In this document: positions 1-8,392 of the stretch, one piece after another
How positions within the stretch are numbered: position 1 is the stretch's first letter
How the letters are laid out: every line of letters starts with the position of its first letter
NCBI GenBank assembly: GCA_016936015.1
Contig: JAFGPV010000100.1
Span: 1 to 47,166 of the forward strand
DNA length: 47,166 nucleotides
From: Pirellulales bacterium
Lineage (GTDB): Bacteria; Planctomycetota; Planctomycetia; Pirellulales; Thermoguttaceae
Reading direction: 5' to 3'
Program-made: the position numbers and the translations under genes
Notes under the pieces: model-generated
Databases searched by the model: none
Seen by the model: the letters and a program-made list of their open reading frames with translations, nothing else
Told to the model about the DNA's origin: nothing

Positions 1-3
1 ACG

Positions 4-243
4 ATGAACGCGCGACGCGGCGAGATCGTGCTGGCGGACCTGCCCTACAGCGACCGCACCGGGAGCAAGAAGCGCCCGGCGCTAGTCGTGCAGTGCGACC
101 TCAAGTTCGGCACGCCACGGCCTCAGTCGGTCACCTTCAGCTTGATCTCGTCGCTGTTGGCCTTCAGCTCGGGGGCGTACATGGCCCAGGCCCTGGTCGG
201 AAGGGCGCTGAACTTGCCGGGGATCTCGGCCCGCATCCGGTAG
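4..243 (+). pseudogene. MazF/PemK-family toxin, N-terminal fragment only
   Basis: The first ~33 residues (MNARRGEIVLADLPYSDRTG, then KKRPALVVQCD) look like the N-terminus of a MazF/PemK endoribonuclease toxin: the RRGEIVLxDLPYSD strand followed by the KKRPALVV strand. From about base 103 the resemblance stops. The rest of the frame, to the stop at 243, is the antisense of the end of the large alpha-2-macroglobulin gene. Only about a third of a normal ~110-residue toxin is present, so it should be inactive. No antitoxin is visible because the window begins three bases upstream. The break may be an old recombination point or an assembly join. Toxin identity of the fragment is fairly clear; function is not expected. 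Confidence 0.6.
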
Positions 244-3200
244 GCGACGCTGTGCGTGCCCCGGGCCAGCGTCCGGGCGAAAAACACCACGCGGTTGTCG
301 CGGAACTCGACGTACGCGCCCAGCGCGTTGCCGGTGTAGCCGCTGCGGACGTCCACCGGCTCGAATCCGGCCGGCTTCATGTCCTCGAAGACCAGGTACT
401 CGTAGTCATTCTTGCTCCGGATCGTCAACTCGATCTCGACCAGGTCGCCGCTCTTCAGGACCTCGTCGTTTTTAATCTCCTGCCGCTCGTATTTCTCGAC
501 CTTCTGGTCGACGGCCTGGCCGCGGCTGCCGGCCGCCTTGACCGTCTTGTCCATTCGGACGAGCTTATAATACTTGCGGTCGACCTTGATTTCCAGCCCC
601 GCCCGGGTGATGAAGTCCTCGAGCGTGAAGTTGGTCACATAACCATTGTAGTACAACGGTCCAGTCCCTTTACGCTTCAGCGTGACGGTATGCCGGCCGG
701 CCGTGATGGCGTCGCCGGCCAGGACGAACTTGTTGTCGAAGCTGAAGAGGTTCTCGGGCGAGATTTCGACCGCCTTTTGCAGCTTGCCGTCGTAAAAGAC
801 CTCGACGGTCATCTCGGGCCTGGCCTCGCCGCTTGCCCGAAGGAAGTCGGCGAAGGCTTCGAGGCACAACGCCGTGTCGCGGGTCGAGTTCCAATAGGTG
901 GTGTGCTTGCGGTTGTTCAGCAGATATTTTACTATTCGTGACGCCAATTCACCCTTCGGATCGGTTTTGGCCAGCAGCTTGAGGTAATAGGCGTGGGCCT
1001 CGTACTCGCTGCCATACCAGCACCACCAGTAATTGTTGGGCAGGTGTAGCCAAGCGGTCTGGTTCTCGTCGTCCTGTTCGACGTACTGGCCGATGTTCTG
1101 CATGATCATCGCCAGTTTTTCCTTGTCGCCGAGTTTTTCGACGGCCAGGCCGTACAGTGCCATGCCGTAAACGGCCAGCTTGGTGCGGTCGCGGTAGAGG
1201 AACTCGTGCATTTCCGGGTTTTTCACGCCCGCGTCGGTCAGGACCATGTACACGAAGGCGTCGAGGTTGTCGGCGTGGCGCTTCCACCGCAATCCCTCGG
1301 GCTTGTCCTTAATGGCGGCATTCTTGAGGAGTTGCACCTGCTCATCCTGATAGCGCTTCAGCCACTCGACGCCGCGCTCGAGGACGCCGGGGACCAGTGC
1401 CACGTCGTTTTGCCGGGCGACTTGCAGGCCGTGGACGACCACGGCGGTGGTGTGCGGCATGGAGCGCTCGGCCCAGCCGCTGAACCACCCCCAACCGCCG
1501 TCGGAGCACTGCATCTCCGTCAGCCGCTCGACGCCGTCCTTGACCATCGCCTGGACCTCTTCCACATCGAAGACGGGATTTGCAGTCCCCTCTCCCTCCG
1601 GGAGAGGGCTAGGGTGAGGGCCATTCTCCTTTAAATGTTTCCACTGCTTCGCCCTCTCCGCGTCCTCGCCGATTTCCTGGGCGTTCAAGTTGCTCCGTTT
1701 CTTTTCGATCTCCTTCAAATCGAGGTGCATGTCCAACAGGATCTTCTGCGTGATGACGGTCGGCAGGAACCGATTGAGCGTCTGCTCCGTGCAGCCGTAG
1801 GGATAATCGACCAGGTACGGCAGGGCATCGACCATCGCCCCGGCCAGCGTGGGCGAGTAGCGGACCTCGACCCGCGAGTGTTCGGGCTGCCGTTTTTCGG
1901 GGATGGTGAACGTAATCGTCCCCTCTCCCTTTGGGAGAGGGTTAGGGTGAGGGGCGTTTCTCTGTGACCCTGCCCTCACCCCCAGCCCCTCTCCCGACGG
2001 GAGAGGGGAGGTTGATCGCAGGGCGCCGGAGTAGCTCTCCGTCTTGAACATCCCATGGATATAGCACGGGAACCGCTGCTCCATCGCGTCGGAGTCCTCG
2101 TCGGTCAGGGCCTTCATCCGAATGACGGCCTCGCCCTCGTCGAGAACTTTAACACGCCAATCAACACGGGTTTCGCCATTTGCTGGTATGACGTAGTCGG
2201 TAGGAACAGACATCAGCATGGGTTCGATATAAGACGTACCATCAGGATTGATGTGCCCTGCCTTAAAGATATTTTGCTGAAGTTCCAGGCATTGCCCTTC
2301 AAGTTCCAAGAGCACTTTGACCGTCTTTTCGGTTTTCAAATAGTTATGCACGATGGCCGACAGCACCACCTCGTCGGTCTGGACGAAGAACCGCGGGGCC
2401 TCCATGCGGATGATGAGGTCCTTGCGGGTAATCACGTCGGTCTGGCCCTGGCCGACGCGGGTGCCCTGGCCGAGGCCCCAGACCTTGATCCGCCAGGTGG
2501 TCAGGTTCTCGGGCATGTCGAGCGCGACCTCGGCCGTGCCGTCCTGGTCGGTCTCGAGCGCGCCGACCCAGAGGGCCGTGTCGGCGAACTTGGTGCGGAC
2601 GGTCGGCTGGACCAACGGGGCGCCGCCGGGGGGCGGGATTCCGGATGCAGGCCCCTTTCCCGCAACCCCATCCGCGGCAAACGCCGCCGGAGGCGCCGGT
2701 TTCTCTAAAGGGAGAGCGGCTTCTGTCTTTATACGTTGGCCGGCGCCGCGATAGACCATCGCGCCGGCATTCATTCCGCCACTGGGGTAAGGAATACCGA
2801 TTTGAGACGTAAAGGCTTCGTCAGAACGAGCTCCGGCGATTCGCTCTCTGACTTCCTCGACCACCGTTTGACCGAAGACGCCGAGGTCTTGCATCGCTTG
2901 GACGCCGCGCCGGACGAGCATCGAAGACCGGCGGGCCAGCGAGTCCTCGGTCCGCGGGTGGTGACGCCGCCGCCACTTCCAGAAGAAGGCCTTGATCTCC
3001 GGCACGTTCGACCCGCCGGAGATGTATTCGACCGATTTGTCGTAGATCGAAACCACCGTCGTGCCGACAAACGGCTTGCCGAAGAAGTCGGTCAGCTTGA
3101 GTTTCACCTTCGCCTTCTCGCCCGGCTTGTACGACTCGGCCGAGGGCTGGATCTCGACGTTCAGTACCCGTTTTTCCGGCGGGACGACGATCTCTTTCGC

Positions 3201-6200
3201 TTCGGTGTTGATCCGGCCGTCGGCCACGGTGACCGCCTCGACGAAGAAATTGGGCATGTCCTTTTGCGTGACTTCCGTCTCGACGATCGCGCTCTTGCCG
3301 TGCAACCGGAGGATCTTCGGCGGCAAATACACTCCGTTGGCCGGACGGAGGAAGAGCAGGACGGTGCCGTCCTCGCGGTCGGTGTTGATCTGCAATTTCA
3401 CCTTCTCGCCGGGGGCGTATTCCCGCTTGTCGGGCACGATCTCCACGGCGTTGAAACGGAAGTTCGCGCTGTCGTAACCTTCGCCGATGATCGTGAAGAC
3501 GTAACCGCCCTCGATGGACTTCGTCCCCTCTCCCTCTGGGAGAGGGTTAGGGTGAGGGCTGCTGCTCTCTTTCGTTCTTTCCTCGTCTTCCGCCCTCACC
3601 CCGGCCCTCTCCCGGAGGGAGAGGGAGTACGAAAGTCGATACTGCCCCGCCCGGCTGGCGGTGATCTGCTGGACGGCGGTTCCTTCAGCGTTGGTGTCGA
3701 GTTTCCAGGTTTGGACAGGCGTTTCGATCGGTTTACCGTCCTTGTAACTGATCTTCAGCAGTTTCAATTCCCCCTTGCCTTCAACGGGTTTCCCGTCGAG
3801 CGTCCGGGCGGAGAAGTGGGCGGCCACGGTGTCGCCGACGCGGTAGTAGCCCCGATCGACCCAGGCGGTCACGGTAAACGGCTTTCGGGCGACCAGCACC
3901 GTCCCCTGGCCGACGATCGTCCGCCGGGATTGGTCGGTCACCTCGGCGGTGATCGAATAGCTGTGGTCCTGGTCGGGATGGATCGCCTTGGCCACGGCGG
4001 TGTCAATCTCGACCTTCACCGTGCCGTCCTCGCCGATCTCGACCTCCTGCTCGGCGACCAGTTCCGGCGGGGCGTTGTAATGCGGCCACCAGAACGGGAT
4101 CGGGCGGCAGCAGCCCCAGTGCCGCCAGCCGGGATACCAATCGTAGTCGTAAGCGAACCACCAATAGCCCGGACCGTAGAGCCAGTCCCAGGGACCAATC
4201 GGGTACCACCGCTCGGTGTAACTGGTCCGCTGGACCTTGTACTGGACCTTCGCCTTCGTGACCGGCGAGCCGAAGTAGTATTTCGCCTTGATCGTGGCCG
4301 TGATCTTCTCACCGAGCATGACCGGTTCGTCGGGGGCGTCGACCGTGACCTCGAACTCCGGCTTCTTGTACTCCTCGACGCGGAACTGGTTGCCGCCGTA
4401 CTGGTGGGATCCTTCTTCGACCTGGATCCGATAGACGCCCAGCGGGGCCTCTTTGGGGAGCTTGTAGATTCCTTCCAATCCGCCGTAGGCGTCGGCCTTT
4501 TTCTGCTCGGTGACGATCTTCTCGCCCTTGGGATTGTAAATTTCGACGGTGAAATCATGTCCGGCGTACTCGGAGACGTCGCCCATGTCGTACTGCGCCT
4601 TGCGGACCCAGATTTTGTATTTTGCCTCCTGCTCGGGCCGATAGACGGGGCGGTCGGTGATGACGTATACCTTCGTCTCGTTGTACTGGGCGTCGTACCA
4701 GTTGCCGTACCAGACGTGGGAGAAGCCCAGGAAGGCGAAGCGGCCCTGATCGGTCCGGGCGACGGTCAGCCACTGGTACTCCTGCGGCTGGCGTTTCGGA
4801 TCGAGGAAAACCTGCCCGTCGGCGTCGGTGTACTCGGCAAACTGCTTGGTGAGGACTTCGTGCCGCGGGGGCTTGTTGAAGTATTGCTGCCGCCAGCCGA
4901 AGAACTCGACGTTGGCCCGGGCCACGGGTGCGCCCGAGACGGCGTCGGCCACGTAGTAGTAGTTCTTCCCATTAAGCGGCTTGCGGACGATCGCCGTGTC
5001 GTCGATCCAGAGGACGATGAAGTTTTCGTTGCCGCCGGTCATCTTGGCCGAGACGAGGTAGGCCCCCGGTTTGGAAAGCGGCGTGTGGACGGTGATCCGC
5101 TTGTCAAAATGTTCCTTCGGCGGATCGAGTTTCAGTTCCCAGCGGGCGACCTGCCGGCCGCGGTATCGCGTTTGATTCTGATCGACCAGCCGCCAGCCGA
5201 TGTTGGCGATGTCGATCTTGCTCCAGTTGAGGTTTTTGGGCCGGGTTTTGATGTACGCCTTGACGTCGGCCAGCAGTTTTTCGACCTCGATTTCGTGGGC
5301 GGTGAAGGTCGCCTCGTCGCCGTTGCGGTAACGGAACTCGACGGTGGCCCCCCGGCCGGCCGGCTGGGTCGAGACCGGCTCGAACCGGCCCCAGTTGCCG
5401 ACGATCTGGTCGAGCCGCTGCCGCCAGCCGCGGCGGCGGTTTTCGTTCTCCCGGGGATAGTCTTTCAGCAGCCGTCGCCAATACTCCGCCGCCCGCGGAT
5501 ACTGACGCCGGTTCTCGAAGAGCCCACCCAGCGTCTCCAGCGCCTGCAAGGCGTAGCCCGTCTGCGGCTCGGCGGCGATCTGCCGGTAGATCTTGATGTA
5601 GTTGAACTCCTCGGGCAGCTCGAACCGCTTGATGCCCGTGGCCAGCCGGGCGATGGTCTCGTTCTCGCCCAGGGTGTGCAGGGCGTAAGTGCCGCTCTCG
5701 TTCTCCTTCGATTCGTCGGTTTCCATCTGGCCAAAGCGCCAGCCGAATGAGGCCATCGTCTGCACACCGAACTGGTTGTAGAGGAACTGGGCAAACTCGA
5801 ACCGCGCGCGGTTCAGCGTCCGAGGATTCATTTCGGCGGCCTGCGCGAGGCACCACCGCCACCGCTGGCCGTCGCACTGGGCGGCGTCCCAGCCCTTCGG
5901 GACGGTGTAGAAAACCGGTTTGCCGTCCGGTTCGACCGGAGCGCCGGTCCCTTGGCGGTAAGAGCCCCACCCGGGTTCGTAATCGGGCAGGACCTTCAGA
6001 TCGGTGAGCGTTTGCAGCCGCCAGGCCTCGCTGTAGCCGCGGTTGCCCAACAGCATCGCGGCGAGATTGAAATAGAAGCCGGCCGCCTCGCCGTGATTGG
6101 CCTCTTTTTCCACCAGCGGCAGGGCTTGAACCATCAGTTGCAGGGCGCGGACGCGGTCGCGCTCCGTCGCGTTCATCCATTGCCCGCCCCCCCGGTGCGG

Positions 6201-6572
6201 CCCGCGCTCGAACTGGCCCGCCACCATGAATCCCTGGTGCTCGACGTTCATGTAACTTTGCGCCACCGCCCGGAGCAGCCGCCAGTCGTCTTTGTGGACG
6301 GCGGCGGCCTTTTCGCGGAAGGCGTCGATCTCGCTTACGCGACCCAGCCGCTTGAGACATTCAATGCCCTGGTTCAGATCGCCTGTAAGCAGCCACGACT
6401 CGGTATCCGGATCGAAGGCCAGCTTCTGGTAGAGTTCGAAGGCGTCTTTGAAATTGCCGTCGCTAAACGCTCTGGCGGCCTGTTCGCTGACTGCGGCCGG
6501 TTCCGAGGACGTCATCCCACCGGCAAAAAAACCAAATGCGGCCAGAATGGCGGATCCGAGGGTGAATTTCAT
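123..6572 (-). CDS. Bacterial alpha-2-macroglobulin family protein with thioester motif
   Basis: A 2149-residue secreted protein of the bacterial alpha-2-macroglobulin type, thought to trap proteases outside the inner membrane. It starts with a hydrophobic signal (MKFTLGSAILAAFGFFAGG) and has a good AAGGAG ribosome site. The first ~400 residues are helical and TPR-like. Macroglobulin domains follow, including an MG2-like strand near residue 634 (VYVITDRPVYRP). The A2M domain is near residue 1360 (ENLTTWRIKVWGLGQ), and the thioester signature YGCTEQ places Cys1594 and Gln1597. The C-terminus is the MG10-type domain. It is odd in two ways: an extremely Trp/Tyr-rich stretch at residues ~786-831, and palindromic repeats inserted in frame at residues ~982-1016, 1521-1551 and 1651-1662. 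No pbpC partner lies nearby. Confidence 0.9.
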   Translation of the reverse strand: MKFTLGSAILAAFGFFAGGMTSSEPAAVSEQAARAFSDGNFKDAFELYQKLAFDPDTESWLLTGDLNQGIECLKRLGRVSEIDAFREKAAAVHKDDWRLLRAVAQSYMNVEHQGFMVAGQFERGPHRGGGQWMNATERDRVRALQLMVQALPLVEKEANHGEAAGFYFNLAAMLLGNRGYSEAWRLQTLTDLKVLPDYEPGWGSYRQGTGAPVEPDGKPVFYTVPKGWDAAQCDGQRWRWCLAQAAEMNPRTLNRARFEFAQFLYNQFGVQTMASFGWRFGQMETDESKENESGTYALHTLGENETIARLATGIKRFELPEEFNYIKIYRQIAAEPQTGYALQALETLGGLFENRRQYPRAAEYWRRLLKDYPRENENRRRGWRQRLDQIVGNWGRFEPVSTQPAGRGATVEFRYRNGDEATFTAHEIEVEKLLADVKAYIKTRPKNLNWSKIDIANIGWRLVDQNQTRYRGRQVARWELKLDPPKEHFDKRITVHTPLSKPGAYLVSAKMTGGNENFIVLWIDDTAIVRKPLNGKNYYYVADAVSGAPVARANVEFFGWRQQYFNKPPRHEVLTKQFAEYTDADGQVFLDPKRQPQEYQWLTVARTDQGRFAFLGFSHVWYGNWYDAQYNETKVYVITDRPVYRPEQEAKYKIWVRKAQYDMGDVSEYAGHDFTVEIYNPKGEKIVTEQKKADAYGGLEGIYKLPKEAPLGVYRIQVEEGSHQYGGNQFRVEEYKKPEFEVTVDAPDEPVMLGEKITATIKAKYYFGSPVTKAKVQYKVQRTSYTERWYPIGPWDWLYGPGYWWFAYDYDWYPGWRHWGCCRPIPFWWPHYNAPPELVAEQEVEIGEDGTVKVEIDTAVAKAIHPDQDHSYSITAEVTDQSRRTIVGQGTVLVARKPFTVTAWVDRGYYRVGDTVAAHFSARTLDGKPVEGKGELKLLKISYKDGKPIETPVQTWKLDTNAEGTAVQQITASRAGQYRLSYSLSLRERAGVRAEDEERTKESSSPHPNPLPEGEGTKSIEGGYVFTIIGEGYDSANFRFNAVEIVPDKREYAPGEKVKLQINTDREDGTVLLFLRPANGVYLPPKILRLHGKSAIVETEVTQKDMPNFFVEAVTVADGRINTEAKEIVVPPEKRVLNVEIQPSAESYKPGEKAKVKLKLTDFFGKPFVGTTVVSIYDKSVEYISGGSNVPEIKAFFWKWRRRHHPRTEDSLARRSSMLVRRGVQAMQDLGVFGQTVVEEVRERIAGARSDEAFTSQIGIPYPSGGMNAGAMVYRGAGQRIKTEAALPLEKPAPPAAFAADGVAGKGPASGIPPPGGAPLVQPTVRTKFADTALWVGALETDQDGTAEVALDMPENLTTWRIKVWGLGQGTRVGQGQTDVITRKDLIIRMEAPRFFVQTDEVVLSAIVHNYLKTEKTVKVLLELEGQCLELQQNIFKAGHINPDGTSYIEPMLMSVPTDYVIPANGETRVDWRVKVLDEGEAVIRMKALTDEDSDAMEQRFPCYIHGMFKTESYSGALRSTSPLPSGEGLGVRAGSQRNAPHPNPLPKGEGTITFTIPEKRQPEHSRVEVRYSPTLAGAMVDALPYLVDYPYGCTEQTLNRFLPTVITQKILLDMHLDLKEIEKKRSNLNAQEIGEDAERAKQWKHLKENGPHPSPLPEGEGTANPVFDVEEVQAMVKDGVERLTEMQCSDGGWGWFSGWAERSMPHTTAVVVHGLQVARQNDVALVPGVLERGVEWLKRYQDEQVQLLKNAAIKDKPEGLRWKRHADNLDAFVYMVLTDAGVKNPEMHEFLYRDRTKLAVYGMALYGLAVEKLGDKEKLAMIMQNIGQYVEQDDENQTAWLHLPNNYWWCWYGSEYEAHAYYLKLLAKTDPKGELASRIVKYLLNNRKHTTYWNSTRDTALCLEAFADFLRASGEARPEMTVEVFYDGKLQKAVEISPENLFSFDNKFVLAGDAITAGRHTVTLKRKGTGPLYYNGYVTNFTLEDFITRAGLEIKVDRKYYKLVRMDKTVKAAGSRGQAVDQKVEKYERQEIKNDEVLKSGDLVEIELTIRSKNDYEYLVFEDMKPAGFEPVDVRSGYTGNALGAYVEFRDNRVVFFARTLARGTHSVAYRMRAEIPGKFSALPTRAWAMYAPELKANSDEIKLKVTD
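786..787. other. Placeholder-free marker: interior of A2M gene, no separate feature
   Basis: Nothing separate is seen here. The antisense open frames over the A2M gene follow its codon bias and show no independent protein family. Confidence 0.05.
1587..1620 (-). repeat. Family A palindromic element, single unit, inside A2M
   Basis: A hairpin-forming unit (CCCTCTCCC, short loop, GGGAGAGGG, then a TAGGGTGAGGG tail). On the A2M coding strand it reads PHPSPLPEGEG. The unit lies between an alpha-helical stretch and the next conserved segment, so it looks like an in-frame insertion in a surface loop. Confidence 0.85.
1919..2010 (-). repeat. Family A element, inverted pair, inside A2M
   Basis: Two family A units in opposite orientation, separated by about 16 bases. 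Read on the A2M coding strand they give SPLPSGEGLGVRA and then PHPNPLPKGEG, with no stop. The pair sits just before a strand rich in conserved macroglobulin residues. Confidence 0.85.
3525..3627 (-). repeat. Family A element, inverted pair, inside A2M
   Basis: The third family A copy in this gene, again an inverted pair. On the coding strand the first unit reads SLSLRERAGVRA, a different frame from the pair at 1919-2010, and the second reads PHPNPLPEGEG. The spacer is rich in charged residues. Confidence 0.85.
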
Positions 6573-6648
6573 GGGATCGACTCCTTGTGTTTACTGAGTT
6601 GGATCGAAAACGCCCCGGAAATCCGGATGCGAGAAAAAGTCGTGTTTC

Positions 6649-6720
6649 GTTTAGCGGCCGCCGGCACAGCGGCCTTGAATTGCGAGAAATCTCAGGCCGC
6701 CGTGCCGGCGGCCGCTAAAC
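6649..6720. repeat. Long inverted repeat upstream of A2M
   Basis: Two 27-base arms (6649-6675 and 6694-6720) pair with one mismatch around an 18-base loop. The arms are GC-rich (core GCGGCCGCCGGC). It lies upstream of the A2M start rather than after a gene, so it is better called an intergenic repeat than a terminator. Confidence 0.85.
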
Positions 6721-6897
6721 ATAACGGATTGACAAAGCTGCACTTCTTTACTTTTAAGACGCTACTGGCGCGTAAAGAGTTCCGCCGCTTAGGATAACGA
6801 CCGGCGGTGTTTTTAGCGACTCCCCCAAACGGGTTAAAAGAACGGAGAATGATAGAAAAACCGGTTTGTTGATCCTCAGAATGCCAAGTTGTTAAAT

Positions 6898-6924
6898 CCA
6901 ACGCCCCGCGACGGCAGTCGCGGG
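6898..6924. repeat. Family C hairpin repeat, copy 1
   Basis: The sequence begins CCAACGCCCCGCGACGGC and continues with the complementary TCGCGGG arm. It matches copies at 17666-17694 and 25775-25805. This copy lies just past the transposase stop codon. Confidence 0.8.
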
Positions 6925-6944
6925 AGTAAGAGGAAGGTCCCCAC

Positions 6945-8183
6945 TCATCTTTCTTTCGCGCTGGTGCGTTCGCGCCGTTCGCGTTCGGCCCTGGTAATTC
7001 TTTCTGCGAAGGGCTCCGTGGGGGCTTTGCGTGCGGAGATGTCGCGACGCGACTCCAGCAACACGCGACGGGGGCTGCGCATCACCGGAAGGCCGCTCTT
7101 CGTCGCCGAGGGCATCGCCGTTGCGCCTTGGTAAAGCAACAACTGTGTGGCGATCATGGAAGCTTCTGCCTCCCGATGGTCTTGGGCCGGCGTCCGGCCC
7201 ATGAGCGTGGCTTTCTTCAATGTCCGCTTGTAGTTTCGGAAGAATCCCTCGTTCTCCCATCTCCAGCGATAGCAAGTTGCCGCCATTTCGAGCGACAACT
7301 GCCGCGGATCTTCCGCGTTGGTAAACAGCCACACGTCTGCCTTGTGGCGGATGCTGTGGATGCGCAGCAATCGTCCGCGAAACGGCGGCTTTCCCTCGTT
7401 CTGCTGCTTTTTCGGCCAGTAATAGACGATTCCCTCGCGGAATTGCTCCAACGGCTGGTCGGTGTCGTGGTAGAAGGTTGCCTTGGAAGACATACGGATG
7501 AGGAAGGTCACCTTCGTCATCATTGTGGTCACGACCTCGTATCCTGCATATCCCGCGTCGGCCACAACCAGCACCGCCTGCGGCAGACAACGCAGCATCA
7601 AGAGCAAGTGGCTCCGCTCGTTGGGCTTGCTTCCCTTGCCCAAACGCCAACAAAAGGGAATGCCCAGCGTGAGATGCACGATCGACGTATTCCAAATCGT
7701 TGGCGACGAGCCCTCTTTGCCTCCGCTCCCCAATCGTCGTTCGAGTTCCTCGGTGCGAGGAAAGTTCTGCCGCGTGCCATCGCAGCCCAAGGGAACAAAG
7801 TTACTCACTTTCCAGCGCTCTCGAAAAACGGTTTGGAATCGGCCCCGAATCCCCGTGGCCACGGCACGCAGGATCGGCAAGGGAAGCTTGGTGATGGCTT
7901 TCTCGAACCCCGCAAAGGACCTTCCGGGACGTTTCCTTTTGGGACAACAGACCACATAAAACCCCTTGGCGGCCTCGAACTTCTCCGGCAGACTGTCTCC
8001 CGAGCAATAGGTCATCAGCAGAAGAATCCACAGCAAGGGATGCAAGTCCCATCGCGGGGACATCCGCCGCTTTGCGGTATTTCGGGCTTGCCTGATAACT
8101 TCGGGCGTGAGAAAATTCCGTATCGAACCGATCAGCGACTTCGCCCGACGATTCTGACGGGCTCGCATCCTTGCGCGCGCCAT
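6945..8183 (-). CDS. IS4-family DDE transposase
   Basis: A 412-residue transposase that cuts and joins DNA ends of its insertion sequence. A DDE triad can be placed at about Asp134 (GCDGTR), Asp208 (VVADAGY) and Glu311. The last lies in CYRWRWENEGFFRNYK, which fits the IS4 signature Y-x2-R-x3-E-x6-K exactly. I chose the ATG at 8181-8183 (MARARMRARQ) because the upstream in-frame ATG at 8198 contains the GGAGG that would serve as ribosome site for the second. The frame is intact and full length for the family. I could not find convincing terminal inverted repeats or target duplications, so element borders stay undefined. Confidence 0.85.
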   Translation of the reverse strand: MARARMRARQNRRAKSLIGSIRNFLTPEVIRQARNTAKRRMSPRWDLHPLLWILLLMTYCSGDSLPEKFEAAKGFYVVCCPKRKRPGRSFAGFEKAITKLPLPILRAVATGIRGRFQTVFRERWKVSNFVPLGCDGTRQNFPRTEELERRLGSGGKEGSSPTIWNTSIVHLTLGIPFCWRLGKGSKPNERSHLLLMLRCLPQAVLVVADAGYAGYEVVTTMMTKVTFLIRMSSKATFYHDTDQPLEQFREGIVYYWPKKQQNEGKPPFRGRLLRIHSIRHKADVWLFTNAEDPRQLSLEMAATCYRWRWENEGFFRNYKRTLKKATLMGRTPAQDHREAEASMIATQLLLYQGATAMPSATKSGLPVMRSPRRVLLESRRDISARKAPTEPFAERITRAERERRERTSAKER

Positions 8184-8392
8184 TGGCCGTTCCTCCATGA
8201 CAGGGCTTTGGTTGGAAAACCCCTATCATCGCCGGAACGGCTTTTTCATGCGCGATCAATTCTACGGCTATTCCCCCAAGCCAAGCTGTCGCTGTAATAT
8301 CCAGCATGACAAGAACTTACAACCGGAAAGAAGACCTATTCGGAAACGGCATTGCATGGCACCCAGAATCTTAAGATTGACAATGCAGTAGC

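Larger units (their letters stand above)
6573..6944. other. Gene-free stretch between A2M and the transposase
   Basis: No coding signal is seen in these ~370 bases. They hold the A2M ribosome site, a long inverted repeat (6649-6720) and a family C hairpin repeat (6898-6924). Confidence 0.7.

Noticed and set aside
786-787. A separate element inside the A2M gene at this point
   Set aside because: Nothing distinguishes it from the surrounding coding sequence; the low-confidence marker in the feature list should be ignored.
1587-3627. CRISPR-like repeats in A2M
   Set aside because: The units are palindromic and few, lack regular spacers, and are translated.
2736-5750. A 1004-residue plus-strand open frame
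   Set aside because: It is the antisense of the A2M gene, is rich in Asp/Val/Arg from the opposite codons, and shows no family motif.
7128-8297. A 389-residue plus-strand frame over the transposase
   Set aside because: Antisense to an intact IS4 transposase with a full YREK signature.
8356-8372. Sigma-54 type TGGCAC promoter
   Set aside because: No TTGC element lies at the required spacing.
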